From contig NZ_JAENHN010000028.1 in NCBI RefSeq assembly GCF_016595795.1, positions 100,128-164,127 of the forward strand: a stretch of 64,000 nt of DNA, given 5' to 3'. The notes beneath the pieces were generated by a model that searched no databases, was not told where the DNA came from, and worked only from the letters and a program-made list of their open reading frames with translations. A program made the position numbers and the translations under genes. Source of the DNA: Clostridium yunnanense (GTDB taxonomy: Bacteria > Bacillota > Clostridia > Clostridiales > Clostridiaceae). Numbering within the stretch: position 1 is the stretch's first letter; the number at the start of each line of letters is the position of its first letter. This document shows, in pieces, positions 54,692 to 63,937 of this stretch.

Positions 54692-54835
54692 ACTGAATAG
54701 GGAAATATAAAAAAGTTTATCTAGCTAAACCTCACATTTCAATAGTTTTAGGAGTCTCTTATGTCTATATAGTAAAAAGATAAGACCTAATATGAAATGT
54801 TTTGAGAAAAACATTTCTTTCTTTTATAATGTAAT

Positions 54836-54883
54836 TATAGGGTTCCATTACGAGAACTTAATAGTTGAAGTTGGAATCCTATA
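54836..54883. repeat. Short palindrome related to the AGGGTTCC element
   Basis: TATAGGGTTCCA at the left is matched by TGGAATCCTATA at the right across about 24 bases. The ends resemble the element at 30367, so it may be a deletion derivative. Confidence 0.4.
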
Positions 54884-54952
54884 TTATGATTACAGAATTG
54901 TAAATTCAACTTTTAAAGTATACATAATATTCATATACTTGGGGGCTATATA

Positions 54953-55621
54953 ATGATAAAAAAGATAATTTCCACAATGGTTAGGCTTTTCTTTGGGCTA
55001 TTTTTATATGCCTTGGGACTAGTTTTGGCTATAAATTCTAATATTGGACTATCTCCATGGGATGTCTTTGGTCAAGGAATATCGAAGACTTTAAATATTA
55101 CTATGGGACATGCAACTATATCTGTAGGTTTTGTTATTATACTGATAAATTTTATCTTAGGTGAGAAAATAGGTTGGGGAACTATATTCAATATGATATT
55201 TATTGGAGAGTTTATGGATTTGTTAATGCTTAATAGAATAATACCAGTAAGTGCTAATCTAGTTGTTTCAGTCATAATGATGTTCTGTGGAGTTATGGTT
55301 ATAGCGTTAGCTACTTTTCTTTATATAGGGGCAGAGTTAGGGACTGGTCCAAGAGATGGTCTTATGGTAGCGCTGACTAGAAAAACAAATAAGTCAGTTA
55401 GAGTAGTAAGAAGTGTTATAGAAATAAGTGCACTAATCGTTGGATATCTGCTTGGGGGATTTGTAGGAATAGGGACGATTATAATGGCATTTTCAGTTGG
55501 TCATGCAGTTCAATTTGTTTTTAGGCTATTTAAATTTGATGTTTCTAAAGTAAACCATAGATATATTTTAGATGATATTATTTTTGTGAAAAACAGTTTT
55601 TCTTCACAAGAAAGTAAATAA
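54953..55621 (+). CDS. YczE/YyaS/YitT-family membrane protein
   Basis: A 222-residue membrane protein with five or six hydrophobic segments. The first segment opens with MVRLFFGLFLYALGLVLAINSNIGLSPWD, which is the YczE/YitT pattern of helix followed by GLSPWDV. Another conserved stretch is GAELGTGPRDGLMVAL near residue 130, a near repeat of the first. It has no signal peptide beyond the first helix. Members are integral membrane proteins of uncertain role, some linked to surfactin production or transport. GGGGG precedes the ATG. Terminator after it at 55684. Confidence 0.8.
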   Translation: MIKKIISTMVRLFFGLFLYALGLVLAINSNIGLSPWDVFGQGISKTLNITMGHATISVGFVIILINFILGEKIGWGTIFNMIFIGEFMDLLMLNRIIPVSANLVVSVIMMFCGVMVIALATFLYIGAELGTGPRDGLMVALTRKTNKSVRVVRSVIEISALIVGYLLGGFVGIGTIIMAFSVGHAVQFVFRLFKFDVSKVNHRYILDDIIFVKNSFSSQESK

Positions 55622-56035
55622 GTTAATACAAATATGCAAAAATATGAAATTTTATGCATAATACAGGTAGTTTAAGCTTTTTTAGGATGATGGAATATCA
55701 TCCTTTTTTATTTTAACTTTAGCTGAGTGTGTCTCCCAATAAATCACGGTTATACAAGAAAAAGTACAGTTTATAAATAATTAGTATACTGAAAAGGAAA
55801 TAAGAGATTTTGCGAGAATCAGTTAGTATAAGTTAATAAATATGATATAAATTATCTAAAATAAATAATATCAGTCTAAATTGATGAAAACATATGTGAT
55901 TCCCATTTGTATAATTATAATATAGTATTTATAATTTATGAGGTGCTTTAATCTAATATACTGATAAAGTACTTAAATAACAAATCATATTTGTAAAATT
56001 TATTGAATTTAAAATATATAAATGGGGGTATGATC
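55622..56035. other. Gap between the YczE-like and APC permease genes
   Basis: About 410 bases, containing the hairpin terminator near 55684 and AT-rich leader for the permease. Nothing else was recognised. Confidence 0.45.
55684..55710 (+). terminator. Terminator of the YczE-like gene
   Basis: AGGATGAT (55684-55691) pairs with ATCATCCT (55697-55704), loop of 5, followed by TTTTT. Confidence 0.8.
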
Positions 56036-57409
56036 TTGAACATATTCAGACGTAAAACAATTAATGATTTTAATGAAGCAGCAGAGCATAGTGGTCTTAA
56101 ACGAAAATTAACAGCTTTTGATTTGGCTGCTTTAGGTATTGGTTCTGTAGTAGGAACTGGTATATTTGTGGCTACAGGACAAGGTGCTCAGCTTGCTGGA
56201 CCAGCTGTTACAATATCTTATATAGTTGCAGCTATAGTTAGTGCTTTATGCGCCCTTACTTATTCAGAGCTAGCTTCAATGTTTCCTGTTTCTGGTAGTA
56301 CATACTCATACTCCTATGTTGCTTTTGGCGAGATAATAGCGTGGATAATAGGATGGGATTTGATATTAGAATATCTAGTTTCTGCAGCAGCAGTTGCTTC
56401 AGGTTGGTCGGGAACCCTAATTGGTATACTAAAAGATTCTGGTATAGTTATTCCAACGGCATTGACAAAAGCACCAATAAGTGGAGGTATAGTTGATTTG
56501 CCTGCAGTCATCGTAACTCTTATAATTACTTGGATTCTATATATAGGAGTTTCTGAAAGTGCAAAGATTAATAATATAATAGTAGGAATTAAAATATTCG
56601 TAATACTTGTGTTTGTGGTATTAGGTATAACTCATATAAATGTAGCAAACTATCATCCTTTTGCACCTTTTGGGACAAAAGGAATAATGACAGGAGCGTC
56701 AATAATATTTTTCGCATTTATAGGATTTGATGCTGTATCAACTGCAGCTGAAGAAACTAAAAATCCAAAGAAAGATGTACCTATGGGACTTGCTATATGT
56801 TTAATAGCAGTAATTGTTCTATACATAGCAGTATCTTTGATATTAACGGGAATAGTACCGTTTAAGAGCATAGATATTAATAATGCTTTACCAGGTGCCT
56901 TATCTAATATAGGTATAACTTGGGGATCGGCTTTAGTTGGTGTTGGAGCTGTAATAGGAATGATTTCAACTTTACTTGTAACCTTATATGGACAAGTAAG
57001 AATATTCATGGTTATGTCTAGAGATGGATTGCTTCCAAAGAGGTTTGCAAAAGTAAATAAGAAATTTGGAACACCAGGTCTTTGTACCGTAATAACAGGT
57101 ATAATAACAGCTATAATGGCAGGGTTCCTACCACTAGATATTATAATGGAACTTTGCAACATAGGAACATTATTTGCCTTTGTCCTAGTTTCTATAGGAG
57201 TTGTAGTTTTAAGAAAAGCTATGCCTAATATAGAAAGAAAGTTTAAGTGTCCTGGAGTACCATTTACTCCAATATTGACAGTTATATTCTGTGTATATCT
57301 AATGTCTTTTTTACCTATTCAGACTTGGACAAGATTTATAGTTTGGCTTTTATTGGGGTTAGTTATATACTTTATTTATGGATATAAAAACAGTAGTTTA
57401 AATAAATAA
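56036..57409 (+). CDS. APC-superfamily amino acid permease (cationic amino acid transporter type)
   Basis: A 457-residue permease with twelve predicted helices. The first-helix motif GIGSVVGTGIFVATGQGAQLAGPA is the APC substrate-binding unwound helix, and FIGFDAVSTAAEETKNPKKDVP near residue 225 is the conserved sixth-to-seventh helix segment. It belongs to the YfnA/CAT group that imports amino acids in symport with protons. GGGGG at 56024-56028 fits TTG 56036 (MNIFRRKTINDF); an upstream TTG at 56003 and ATG at 56030 lack this fit. It is a single gene with its own terminator. Confidence 0.9.
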   Translation: MNIFRRKTINDFNEAAEHSGLKRKLTAFDLAALGIGSVVGTGIFVATGQGAQLAGPAVTISYIVAAIVSALCALTYSELASMFPVSGSTYSYSYVAFGEIIAWIIGWDLILEYLVSAAAVASGWSGTLIGILKDSGIVIPTALTKAPISGGIVDLPAVIVTLIITWILYIGVSESAKINNIIVGIKIFVILVFVVLGITHINVANYHPFAPFGTKGIMTGASIIFFAFIGFDAVSTAAEETKNPKKDVPMGLAICLIAVIVLYIAVSLILTGIVPFKSIDINNALPGALSNIGITWGSALVGVGAVIGMISTLLVTLYGQVRIFMVMSRDGLLPKRFAKVNKKFGTPGLCTVITGIITAIMAGFLPLDIIMELCNIGTLFAFVLVSIGVVVLRKAMPNIERKFKCPGVPFTPILTVIFCVYLMSFLPIQTWTRFIVWLLLGLVIYFIYGYKNSSLNK

Positions 57410-57416
57410 TTCTTCA

Positions 57417-57473
57417 AAATACACTATATCAATACTTGAAATATCAATTTAGTATTGAATAGTGTATTTTTAT
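57417..57473 (+). terminator. Terminator of the APC permease gene
   Basis: AATACACTAT (57418-57427) pairs with ATAGTGTATT (57459-57468); an inner TCAATACT with AGTATTGA extends the stem, and TTTTT follows. Confidence 0.75.
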
Positions 57474-57637
57474 CTAAAAGAATATAGATTTCGACAAACC
57501 ATTGATACACTTTTTTAAATATAAAAACCATATATTTTCCATAGTAAAAATTGCTAAATAATTTAAAATAAAGTAAAATTAGTATGGACATATTAAACTC
57601 TTAGAACAAAAAGAAAGTAGCATATAGGGGGAGAAAA

Positions 57638-58099
57638 ATGAAAAAATTAATTGCATTCTTATTTACATTTTTATTATTTTCTTTTGGATTAGGACATAAT
57701 GCTTTTGCTGCAACAAATGATGATAAGTCAGATGTTCTTGCAAATATTCAGCAAACTAACCAACAAATTCAAGTTTTAATAGACAATGCTCAAGTAAAGG
57801 GTTCAGAAATAAATATAGAACTCGATAAAAAGGTAGCAGAGTTAGAAAAGCAAAAGGCTAATTATGCAGGAAAAGAAGATAAGATAGCTGAAATTAATAA
57901 GGAAATTATTAATCTAAGAGAAGAAGCTAACAAAGAGATAGACAAGCTTTGTTTAGATTTATATAATGAAACTGAGGACTTAGCTAATGCTATGGTAGCA
58001 GATGCTAGAGCAGCTGGGATTCAGGTGCAAAAGGAATATTTTGATTATAGTATTGGTGGACGAATCATTGCGATAGATCCGATACATGTGGTGTGTTAA
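57638..58099 (+). CDS. Secreted coiled-coil protein of unknown function
   Basis: A 153-residue exported protein not recognised as a known family. The signal peptide is residues 1-24, ending HNAFAATNDD. The mature part is mostly helical with heptad patterns (ANIQQTNQQIQVLIDN and INIELDKKVAELEKQK), predicted coiled coil at about 30-110, then a short beta-like tail ending IIAIDPIHVVC with a terminal Cys. The C-terminal Cys could form a disulfide or be anchored. GGGGGAG precedes the ATG. It is 76 bases upstream of the HD-GYP gene and may be co-transcribed. Confidence 0.8.
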   Translation: MKKLIAFLFTFLLFSFGLGHNAFAATNDDKSDVLANIQQTNQQIQVLIDNAQVKGSEINIELDKKVAELEKQKANYAGKEDKIAEINKEIINLREEANKEIDKLCLDLYNETEDLANAMVADARAAGIQVQKEYFDYSIGGRIIAIDPIHVVC

Positions 58100-58175
58100 T
58101 TTTAGGAAGATTAATATAGAGTTATTATATAGGTTTTCTAGTTCTAATATTTAAAAGTTAGATTTGGGAGGAATT

Positions 58176-59081
58176 ATGTCTGGTATAGTTTTTAATTATA
58201 AAGGTAGTTATATAGAAAGAGTTATTGGTGTAAACAACGAGCTTGATTTATTAGCGAACAGTGGACAGACTGAAATTATGATTCAGAATATAAGTGAAAA
58301 TACCATTTTTTTCATATATCCAGCTGATAACTCCGAATCTATGGAATTCTTTTACATATTAGAAGGAAGTCTGTCATTAGAATTTGATGATCAAAAGATA
58401 AAACTTGAAAGTGGAGATTATTTTATATCTAAGGATTTAAAAACTAAGGCGTTTTTTAAAACTGAGACTGACGTCAAATTTCTTTATGTTAGTGATGAAC
58501 CAGTATTTCATCTGATAAGTACTAAGGTAAAGGACCTAGAGCTTATGAGAAAGGCTGTGGAAGAGAAGGATATGTATACTCATGCACATGGAGAAAGAGT
58601 AAAAGATTTTTCCGTGAAAATAGGTGAAAAATTAATGCTATCTAATGCTAAAATGAGCTACTTACACTATGCTGCAGCTTTTCATGATTTGGGTAAGATA
58701 AATGTACCAGATGAAGTACTTAAAAAGCCAGGTAGACTTAATAATGAAGAATTTGAGTATATTAAAAAGCATCCTACTGATGGTGAAGTTATTGTTGGTG
58801 ATACATTTATAAAAGAAGCAGCTATTGCTGTAGGGCAGCATCATGAAAGACTAGATGGAAGCGGATACCCTTTAGGACTAAAGGGGGATGAGATCTGCAT
58901 AGAAGCTAAAATAATTGGTGTAGCAGATTCTTATGATGCCATGACTTCTGATCGCCCATATAAAAAGGGCATGGAACCAATGGATGCTTTAATGGAACTT
59001 AAAAGTTTAATTGGGAAACACTACGATGAGTTGATTGTATCAAAATTAGAAGAAGTGCTTAAAGAAGAAGGTTTAATATAA
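58176..59081 (+). CDS. Cupin - HD-GYP domain protein (possible c-di-GMP phosphodiesterase)
   Basis: A 301-residue cytoplasmic protein. Residues about 1-110 form a cupin-like beta barrel (MEFFYILEGSLSLEFDDQKIKLESGDYF). Residues about 125-301 form an HD-GYP domain: HGERVKDFSVKIG, FHDLGKINVPDEVLKKPG with His 170 and Asp 171, KKHPTDGE, QHHERLDGSGYP with the GYP motif near 229, and ADSYDAMTSDRPYKK. HD-GYP enzymes hydrolyse cyclic di-GMP or cyclic dinucleotides with two or three metal ions. The cupin may sense a small ligand. GGGAGGA precedes the ATG at 58176. A strong hairpin ends the gene. Confidence 0.9.
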   Translation: MSGIVFNYKGSYIERVIGVNNELDLLANSGQTEIMIQNISENTIFFIYPADNSESMEFFYILEGSLSLEFDDQKIKLESGDYFISKDLKTKAFFKTETDVKFLYVSDEPVFHLISTKVKDLELMRKAVEEKDMYTHAHGERVKDFSVKIGEKLMLSNAKMSYLHYAAAFHDLGKINVPDEVLKKPGRLNNEEFEYIKKHPTDGEVIVGDTFIKEAAIAVGQHHERLDGSGYPLGLKGDEICIEAKIIGVADSYDAMTSDRPYKKGMEPMDALMELKSLIGKHYDELIVSKLEEVLKEEGLI

Positions 59082-59125
59082 AAAAATATGTCTAAGAGTT
59101 TAACTAATAATTTTGCTTAATATAT

Positions 59126-59164
59126 AATAGAAAGGTAGCTTAGCCTACCTTTCTATTATTTTTG
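59126..59164 (+). terminator. Terminator of the HD-GYP gene
   Basis: AATAGAAAGGTAG (59126-59138) pairs perfectly with CTACCTTTCTATT (59145-59157), loop of 6, then ATTTTTG. Confidence 0.85.
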
Positions 59165-59252
59165 CGTTATAAAGAGGTAGTGTTGATAATTAGTAGTTAA
59201 AAAGATTTCTTTGTGGTAATATAAGCATAGAAAAACTGAAAGGGTTGTTGAT

Positions 59253-61448
59253 ATGAGTAAGATAGTAGTACTAGCAGAAAAACCATCAGTAGCTAGAGAA
59301 ATTGCAAGAGTTTTAAAATGTGGCAAAAAAGGGAACGGATATTTAGAAGGGGAAAAATATATAATTACTTGGGCATTGGGACACTTAGTTACCCTTGCAG
59401 ATCCAGAAGCTTATGATGATAGATATAAAAGTTGGAAGTTAGAAGATCTTCCTATGCTTCCTGATCATCTAAAACTTGTTGTTATAAAACAAAGTGGGAA
59501 GCAGTACAATGCTGTTAAAGAGCAGCTAAATAGAAAAGATGTAACTGAAATTGTAATAGCAACTGATGCTGGGCGTGAAGGTGAATTAGTTGCAAGATGG
59601 ATTATAGAAAAGGCTCGAGTTAATAAGCCTATAAAAAGATTATGGATATCATCTCAAACAGATAAAGCTATATTAGATGGCTTTAAGAATCTGAAACCAG
59701 GAGCGCAATATGATAACCTTTATAAAGCGGCTGCTTGTAGAGCTGAGGCAGATTGGGTGGTTGGGCTTAATATAACAAGAGCACTTACATGTAAGCATAA
59801 TGCACAGCTTACAGCAGGACGTGTTCAATCAGCTACTTTAGCTATGATAGTAAACCGTGAAGAAGAGATAAAGAATTTTAAACCAAAGGATTACTTTACT
59901 ATAAGTGCTAAGACAAAAGGTTTCACACTTAGCTGGAGAGATAAGAATAACAATGGTAGTATTTTTGAAGAGGATAAGGCAAATAAGATAATTTCAGCTG
60001 TTAAAGGAAAAGAAGCAAATGTAGTTGATGTTATGGAGAGTAATAAAAAGCAGTTTTCTCCTGCACTTTATGATTTAACAGAGCTTCAAAGAGATGCTAA
60101 CAGAATATTTGGATATTCAGCGAAGCAAACTTTATCGATAATGCAGAGACTATATGAAAACTTTAAGATACTTACTTATCCTAGAACAGATTCAAGATAT
60201 ATTTCTAGCGATATAGTGGCTACTTTACCAGAAAGACTTAAAGCTATTTCTATAAGTAATTATAGAGCTGCTGCTACGGAAATCTTAAATGGTAAGATAA
60301 ATGCACATAAAGGTTTTGTAGATAACAGTAAGGTAAGTGATCACCATGCGATTATTCCTACAGAAGAAAAAGTTAACTTAGCTGTACTAAGCAGTGATGA
60401 AAGACATGTATATGACTTAGTTGTTAAAAGATTTTTAGCTGTTATGCTGCCTCCATATGAGTATGTACAGACAACAATACTTACAGATATTAGTGGAGAA
60501 ACTTTTGTGGCTAAAGGCAATGTTATAAAATCAAAGGGGTGGAAGAAGGTTTATGACAGGGCTGATGATCTTACCGATGATGAAGATGAAAAAGATAGCC
60601 AAGAGCTACCTGTTGTAAAGAAAGGTGATAAACTTCCTATATTATCAGTAGATAGTAGGAAGCAACAAACTAAACCACCAGCGAGATTTAATGAGGGTAC
60701 CCTGCTTTCAGCTATGGAAAAGCCTCATAAGTATGTATCTGTAGATAAGGTTTCTGCTAAAACTTTAGGTGAAACTGGAGGTATAGGAACAGTTGCTACT
60801 AGAGCAGATATAATAGAAAAGCTATATAATATGTTCTATATAGAGAAGAGTGGAAAAGATATAATTCCAACCTCAAAAGGTAAACAGCTTATAGAATTAG
60901 TGCCAGAAGAACTTAAGTCTCCTTTAATGACTGCTAAGTGGGAGCTTGAACTTGATCTTATAAGCAAGGGAAAGAAAAACCCTAAGGTTTTCACAGAAGA
61001 AATGAGAAACTATGCAAAAGAGCTAGTTCAAGATGTTAAAGGCAGTAGTGATAAGTTCAGGCATGATAATGTTACTGGAAAGAAGTGTCCTGACTGTGGT
61101 AAGTATATGCTAGAAGTAAGCGGAAAGAACGGAAAGATGCTAGTTTGCCAGGACAGAGAATGCGGACACAGAGAAAACTTAAGTAGGTTTACAAATGCTA
61201 GATGTCCAGAGTGTCATAAAAAGCTTGAACTTAGGGGGCAAGGTGAAGGGCAGATATATGTATGTGCTAATACTAATTGTAGCTTCAGAGAAAAAGCAAG
61301 CTCATTTAATAAGAGATTTGATAATAAATCAGATAAAGTAAATAAAAAAGAAGTTTCAAACATAATGAAGAAGATGAAAAAAGAAAGTGATGCTCCAATA
61401 AACAATGCTTTTGCAGATCTTATGTCAATGTTTGGCAAAGAAGAATAG
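59253..61448 (+). CDS. topB: DNA topoisomerase III
   Basis: A 731-residue type IA topoisomerase. The N-terminal Toprim domain has VVLAEKPSVAREIARVLKC and ATDAGREGELVARWI with the DxD-like acidic residues. The active-site Tyr 309 is in ILTYPRTDSRYIS. Two C-terminal zinc-ribbon units carry CPDCGKYMLEVS and CPECHKKLELRG, each with later Cys pairs, giving it the clostridial long-tail form. It relaxes and decatenates DNA. GTT-rich upstream sequence with GGGTTG precedes the ATG. It stands as a single gene. Confidence 0.94.
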   Translation: MSKIVVLAEKPSVAREIARVLKCGKKGNGYLEGEKYIITWALGHLVTLADPEAYDDRYKSWKLEDLPMLPDHLKLVVIKQSGKQYNAVKEQLNRKDVTEIVIATDAGREGELVARWIIEKARVNKPIKRLWISSQTDKAILDGFKNLKPGAQYDNLYKAAACRAEADWVVGLNITRALTCKHNAQLTAGRVQSATLAMIVNREEEIKNFKPKDYFTISAKTKGFTLSWRDKNNNGSIFEEDKANKIISAVKGKEANVVDVMESNKKQFSPALYDLTELQRDANRIFGYSAKQTLSIMQRLYENFKILTYPRTDSRYISSDIVATLPERLKAISISNYRAAATEILNGKINAHKGFVDNSKVSDHHAIIPTEEKVNLAVLSSDERHVYDLVVKRFLAVMLPPYEYVQTTILTDISGETFVAKGNVIKSKGWKKVYDRADDLTDDEDEKDSQELPVVKKGDKLPILSVDSRKQQTKPPARFNEGTLLSAMEKPHKYVSVDKVSAKTLGETGGIGTVATRADIIEKLYNMFYIEKSGKDIIPTSKGKQLIELVPEELKSPLMTAKWELELDLISKGKKNPKVFTEEMRNYAKELVQDVKGSSDKFRHDNVTGKKCPDCGKYMLEVSGKNGKMLVCQDRECGHRENLSRFTNARCPECHKKLELRGQGEGQIYVCANTNCSFREKASSFNKRFDNKSDKVNKKEVSNIMKKMKKESDAPINNAFADLMSMFGKEE

Positions 61449-61697
61449 TATATACTTAAAGCTAATGTTTAAGTTTAGCAGTTTAATTAGGGAAATGAAG
61501 AAATATAGGCTAATATCAATATATTTTTAAAGATATAGGTTTTGAGAATATATCGAACAGCAATTATTATTAAATTATAGTATAGCTGGCTTTAGACACA
61601 AAATTTAATGTAATTGTTCTACCAGGTTTCTAAAGTAAAGTTAAAGAATATAATTTAGATATGAGAGCTATAAAGATATATTTAGGAGATGAACTTT

Positions 61698-62219
61698 ATG
61701 ACTGAATCCTTTGGCAATGGAAGCAATAAAAGACCTATATTAAAGATACCTTATTCCAGTTTAGAAAGAATATTAGAGATAGTATCAATTGCTGCAATTA
61801 TAGTAGTAATAGGACTATTAACAGCTTATTGGGATGATGTGCCTCAGCGCATAGCTACTCATTTTGATATAAGAGGCAATCCTGATGATTGGGGGAGTAA
61901 GAATACTCTACTTATAATTCCTATAATGTCGGTGTTTTTCTATGTGCTGCTAACTACTGTCAGTAAGTTTCCTCATATTTTTAATTATGTAGTAGATATA
62001 AGTGAGTTGAATGCAAGATTTCAATATAGCAATGCAAGAAGGCTTATGATTTTTATAAAAACTGAAATGTTGGTGTATTTTTCTATAATGGAATATAACT
62101 TGTTAATTGTAGGGCTAGGATATAAGACTTCTCTTGCAATAGCAATGCTACCTTTATTTCTAATTATAGTTTTTGGAACAGTAATATATTTCATCAGAAA
62201 ATCATTAAAGTATAAATGA
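61698..62219 (+). CDS. DUF1648-domain membrane protein
   Basis: A 173-residue membrane protein with four hydrophobic segments (about 30-48, 75-92, 125-145 and 148-165). The DUF1648 signature VPQRIATHFDIRGNPDDWGSK is near residues 50-70. Family members include SdpI-like immunity proteins and regulators of unknown ligand. AGGAG at 61684-61688 fits ATG 61698; the in-frame ATG at 61689 lies inside the ribosome site. No toxin or immunity partner gene adjoins it. A hairpin terminator follows. Confidence 0.82.
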   Translation: MTESFGNGSNKRPILKIPYSSLERILEIVSIAAIIVVIGLLTAYWDDVPQRIATHFDIRGNPDDWGSKNTLLIIPIMSVFFYVLLTTVSKFPHIFNYVVDISELNARFQYSNARRLMIFIKTEMLVYFSIMEYNLLIVGLGYKTSLAIAMLPLFLIIVFGTVIYFIRKSLKYK

Positions 62220-62233
62220 TAAAAGATTTTAAG

Positions 62234-62267
62234 ATGCTGTAAGTTTTTTAGACTTACAGCATTTTTA
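62234..62267 (+). terminator. Terminator of the DUF1648 gene
   Basis: ATGCTGTAAGT (62234-62244) pairs perfectly with ACTTACAGCAT (62252-62262), followed by T residues. Confidence 0.85.
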
Positions 62268-62296
62268 CTGTATAGGAATCAACCATTAAGTCAAAG

Positions 62297-62320
62297 AATT
62301 CGCTTCAGCGATTTTTTAAA
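62297..62320. repeat. Remnant of the two-hairpin repeat element
   Basis: GAATTCGCTTCAGCGATTTTTT matches the terminal segment of the copies at 7204 and 12010 (CTTCAGCGA plus T-run). The first hairpin and the matching left arm are missing, so the terminator arm is orphaned. Confidence 0.5.
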
Positions 62321-62486
62321 CTGTATATGAGAGTGTTAAATTTTCAAAAACAGAAACGACAAAATAGATAACTTGATTTATAATATAAGTAGGTAATAAA
62401 ATTAATATAAGTCGTATTAATAATATATAAAAAGATTAAACATAACAATAATGAATACGATTACTTATAATTTAGGAGGTTGTAAG

Positions 62487-63836
62487 ATGGATAAAAAAGG
62501 TTTGAAGATAGTTACCATAGGTGGAGGGTCAAGCTATACACCTGAGCTAGTTGAAGGTTTGATTAAAAGATATAATGAACTTCCTGTTACAGAATATTGG
62601 CTCGTGGACATTGAAGAAGGAAAAGAAAAATTAGAGATAGTAGGTAACTTAGCTAAAAGAATGGTAGAAAAAGCTGGAGTTCCAATGGAAATTCATATGA
62701 CTTTAGATAGAAAAGAAGCTTTAAAGGATGCTGACTTTGTTACAACTCAACTTCGTGTAGGTTTGCTTCCAGCTCGCGCTAAGGATGAAAGAATTCCTTT
62801 AAGCCATGGTTTTTTAGGACAAGAAACTAATGGGGCAGGTGGATTGTTCAAGGCATTGAGAACAGTTCCAGTTATACTTGATATTGCCAAGGAAATGAAA
62901 GAACTCTGCCCAAATGCGTGGCTTATAAACTTCACTAATCCTGCTGGAATAGTTACAGAAGCATTATTAAGATATGGAGAACATAAGAAAGTTATAGGAG
63001 TATGTAATGTACCTATAGGACTTGAATTCTCAATAGCGGCATTGCTTGGAGTGGAGCACTCAAGAATAAGAATAGATTTTGCTGGTCTTAACCATATGGT
63101 ATATGGTGAAAGAGTTTATTTAGATGGTAAAGACGTAACAGATGAAGTTATGGAAAAGATGCTTGATCCAAACAATGAAAGCCCAACTATGGCAAATATA
63201 AAAGCTATGCAGTGGGAATCTGAGTTTATTAGAGCTTTAAAACTTATACCTTGCCCATATCACAGATATTACTATAAAAGAGGAGATATGCTTAAGGAAG
63301 AATTAGAAAGTTATTCTAAAGGACAAACTCGTGCTGAAGTTGTAATGCAAGTTGAGAAGGAATTATTTGAATTATATAAGGATGTTAATTTAGCCGTAAA
63401 ACCTGAGCAATTATCAAAACGTGGAGGAGCTCACTATTCAGATGTTGCATGTAATGTAATAAATGCAATATATAATGATAAGAATACAGTGATAGCCGTT
63501 AATACAAGAAATGGAAGTACTTTAAGTAATTTTGATGTAGATTCTGCAGTTGAAGTAAGCTGTTATGTTGGAAAAGAGGGACCAAAACCTGTTGAAACAG
63601 TAACAGATCTTCCAGTTGTTGTACAAGGACTTACTGCACAAATCAAAGCCTTTGAAAGATTAGCAGCAGAAGCTGCATACACTGGAAGTTATGACACTGC
63701 TTTATTGGCAATGGTTACTAATCCTTTGGTTAGTGATGATTTAAAAGGTAAAGAACTATTAGACGAAATGTTAGTTGCTCACAAAAAACATTTGCCTCAG
63801 TTTAAAGAAGTTATAGATAAAATAGAGAATAAATAA
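62487..63836 (+). CDS. 6-phospho-beta-glucosidase (GH4 family)
   Basis: A 449-residue NAD- and metal-dependent GH4 glycosidase. The N-terminal NAD site is IGGGSSYTPELVEG, and LINFTNPAGIVTEA follows. The metal ligands are Cys 173 in VCNVPIG and His 203 in GLNHMV. GH4 enzymes open the glycosidic bond by a redox mechanism through a 3-keto intermediate. The sequence favours the 6-phospho-beta-glucosidase branch (LicH/CelF), but alpha specificity cannot be fully excluded. AGGAGG at 62474-62479 fits ATG 62487. No PTS gene is adjacent inside the window. Confidence 0.9.
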   Translation: MDKKGLKIVTIGGGSSYTPELVEGLIKRYNELPVTEYWLVDIEEGKEKLEIVGNLAKRMVEKAGVPMEIHMTLDRKEALKDADFVTTQLRVGLLPARAKDERIPLSHGFLGQETNGAGGLFKALRTVPVILDIAKEMKELCPNAWLINFTNPAGIVTEALLRYGEHKKVIGVCNVPIGLEFSIAALLGVEHSRIRIDFAGLNHMVYGERVYLDGKDVTDEVMEKMLDPNNESPTMANIKAMQWESEFIRALKLIPCPYHRYYYKRGDMLKEELESYSKGQTRAEVVMQVEKELFELYKDVNLAVKPEQLSKRGGAHYSDVACNVINAIYNDKNTVIAVNTRNGSTLSNFDVDSAVEVSCYVGKEGPKPVETVTDLPVVVQGLTAQIKAFERLAAEAAYTGSYDTALLAMVTNPLVSDDLKGKELLDEMLVAHKKHLPQFKEVIDKIENK

Positions 63837-63904
63837 AATAATATAGTTAAACATAAAAGTGCTCAAGCAAATAGCTCAATGTCATTAAGTTAAGAGTGAT
63901 TAAA

Positions 63905-63937
63905 GAAGCTATTACACAACGTGATAGCTTCTTTTTT
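63905..63937 (+). terminator. Terminator of the GH4 gene
   Basis: GAAGCTAT (63905-63912) pairs with ATAGCTTC (63924-63931) and the stem extends inward over AC and GT; TTTTTT follows. Confidence 0.8.

Larger units (their letters stand above)
54647..54952. other. Gap after the sulfur operon
   Basis: About 306 bases holding the cysN terminator (54663-54691), a partly palindromic stretch with CACATTTCA (near 54732) facing TGAAATGT (near 54797), and the AGGGTTCC-like palindrome at 54836-54883. No gene seen. Confidence 0.45.

Noticed and set aside
56653..57162. 169-residue frame opposite the APC permease gene
   Set aside because: Antisense shadow of a transmembrane gene with repetitive Ile/Pro/Thr composition and no ribosome site.
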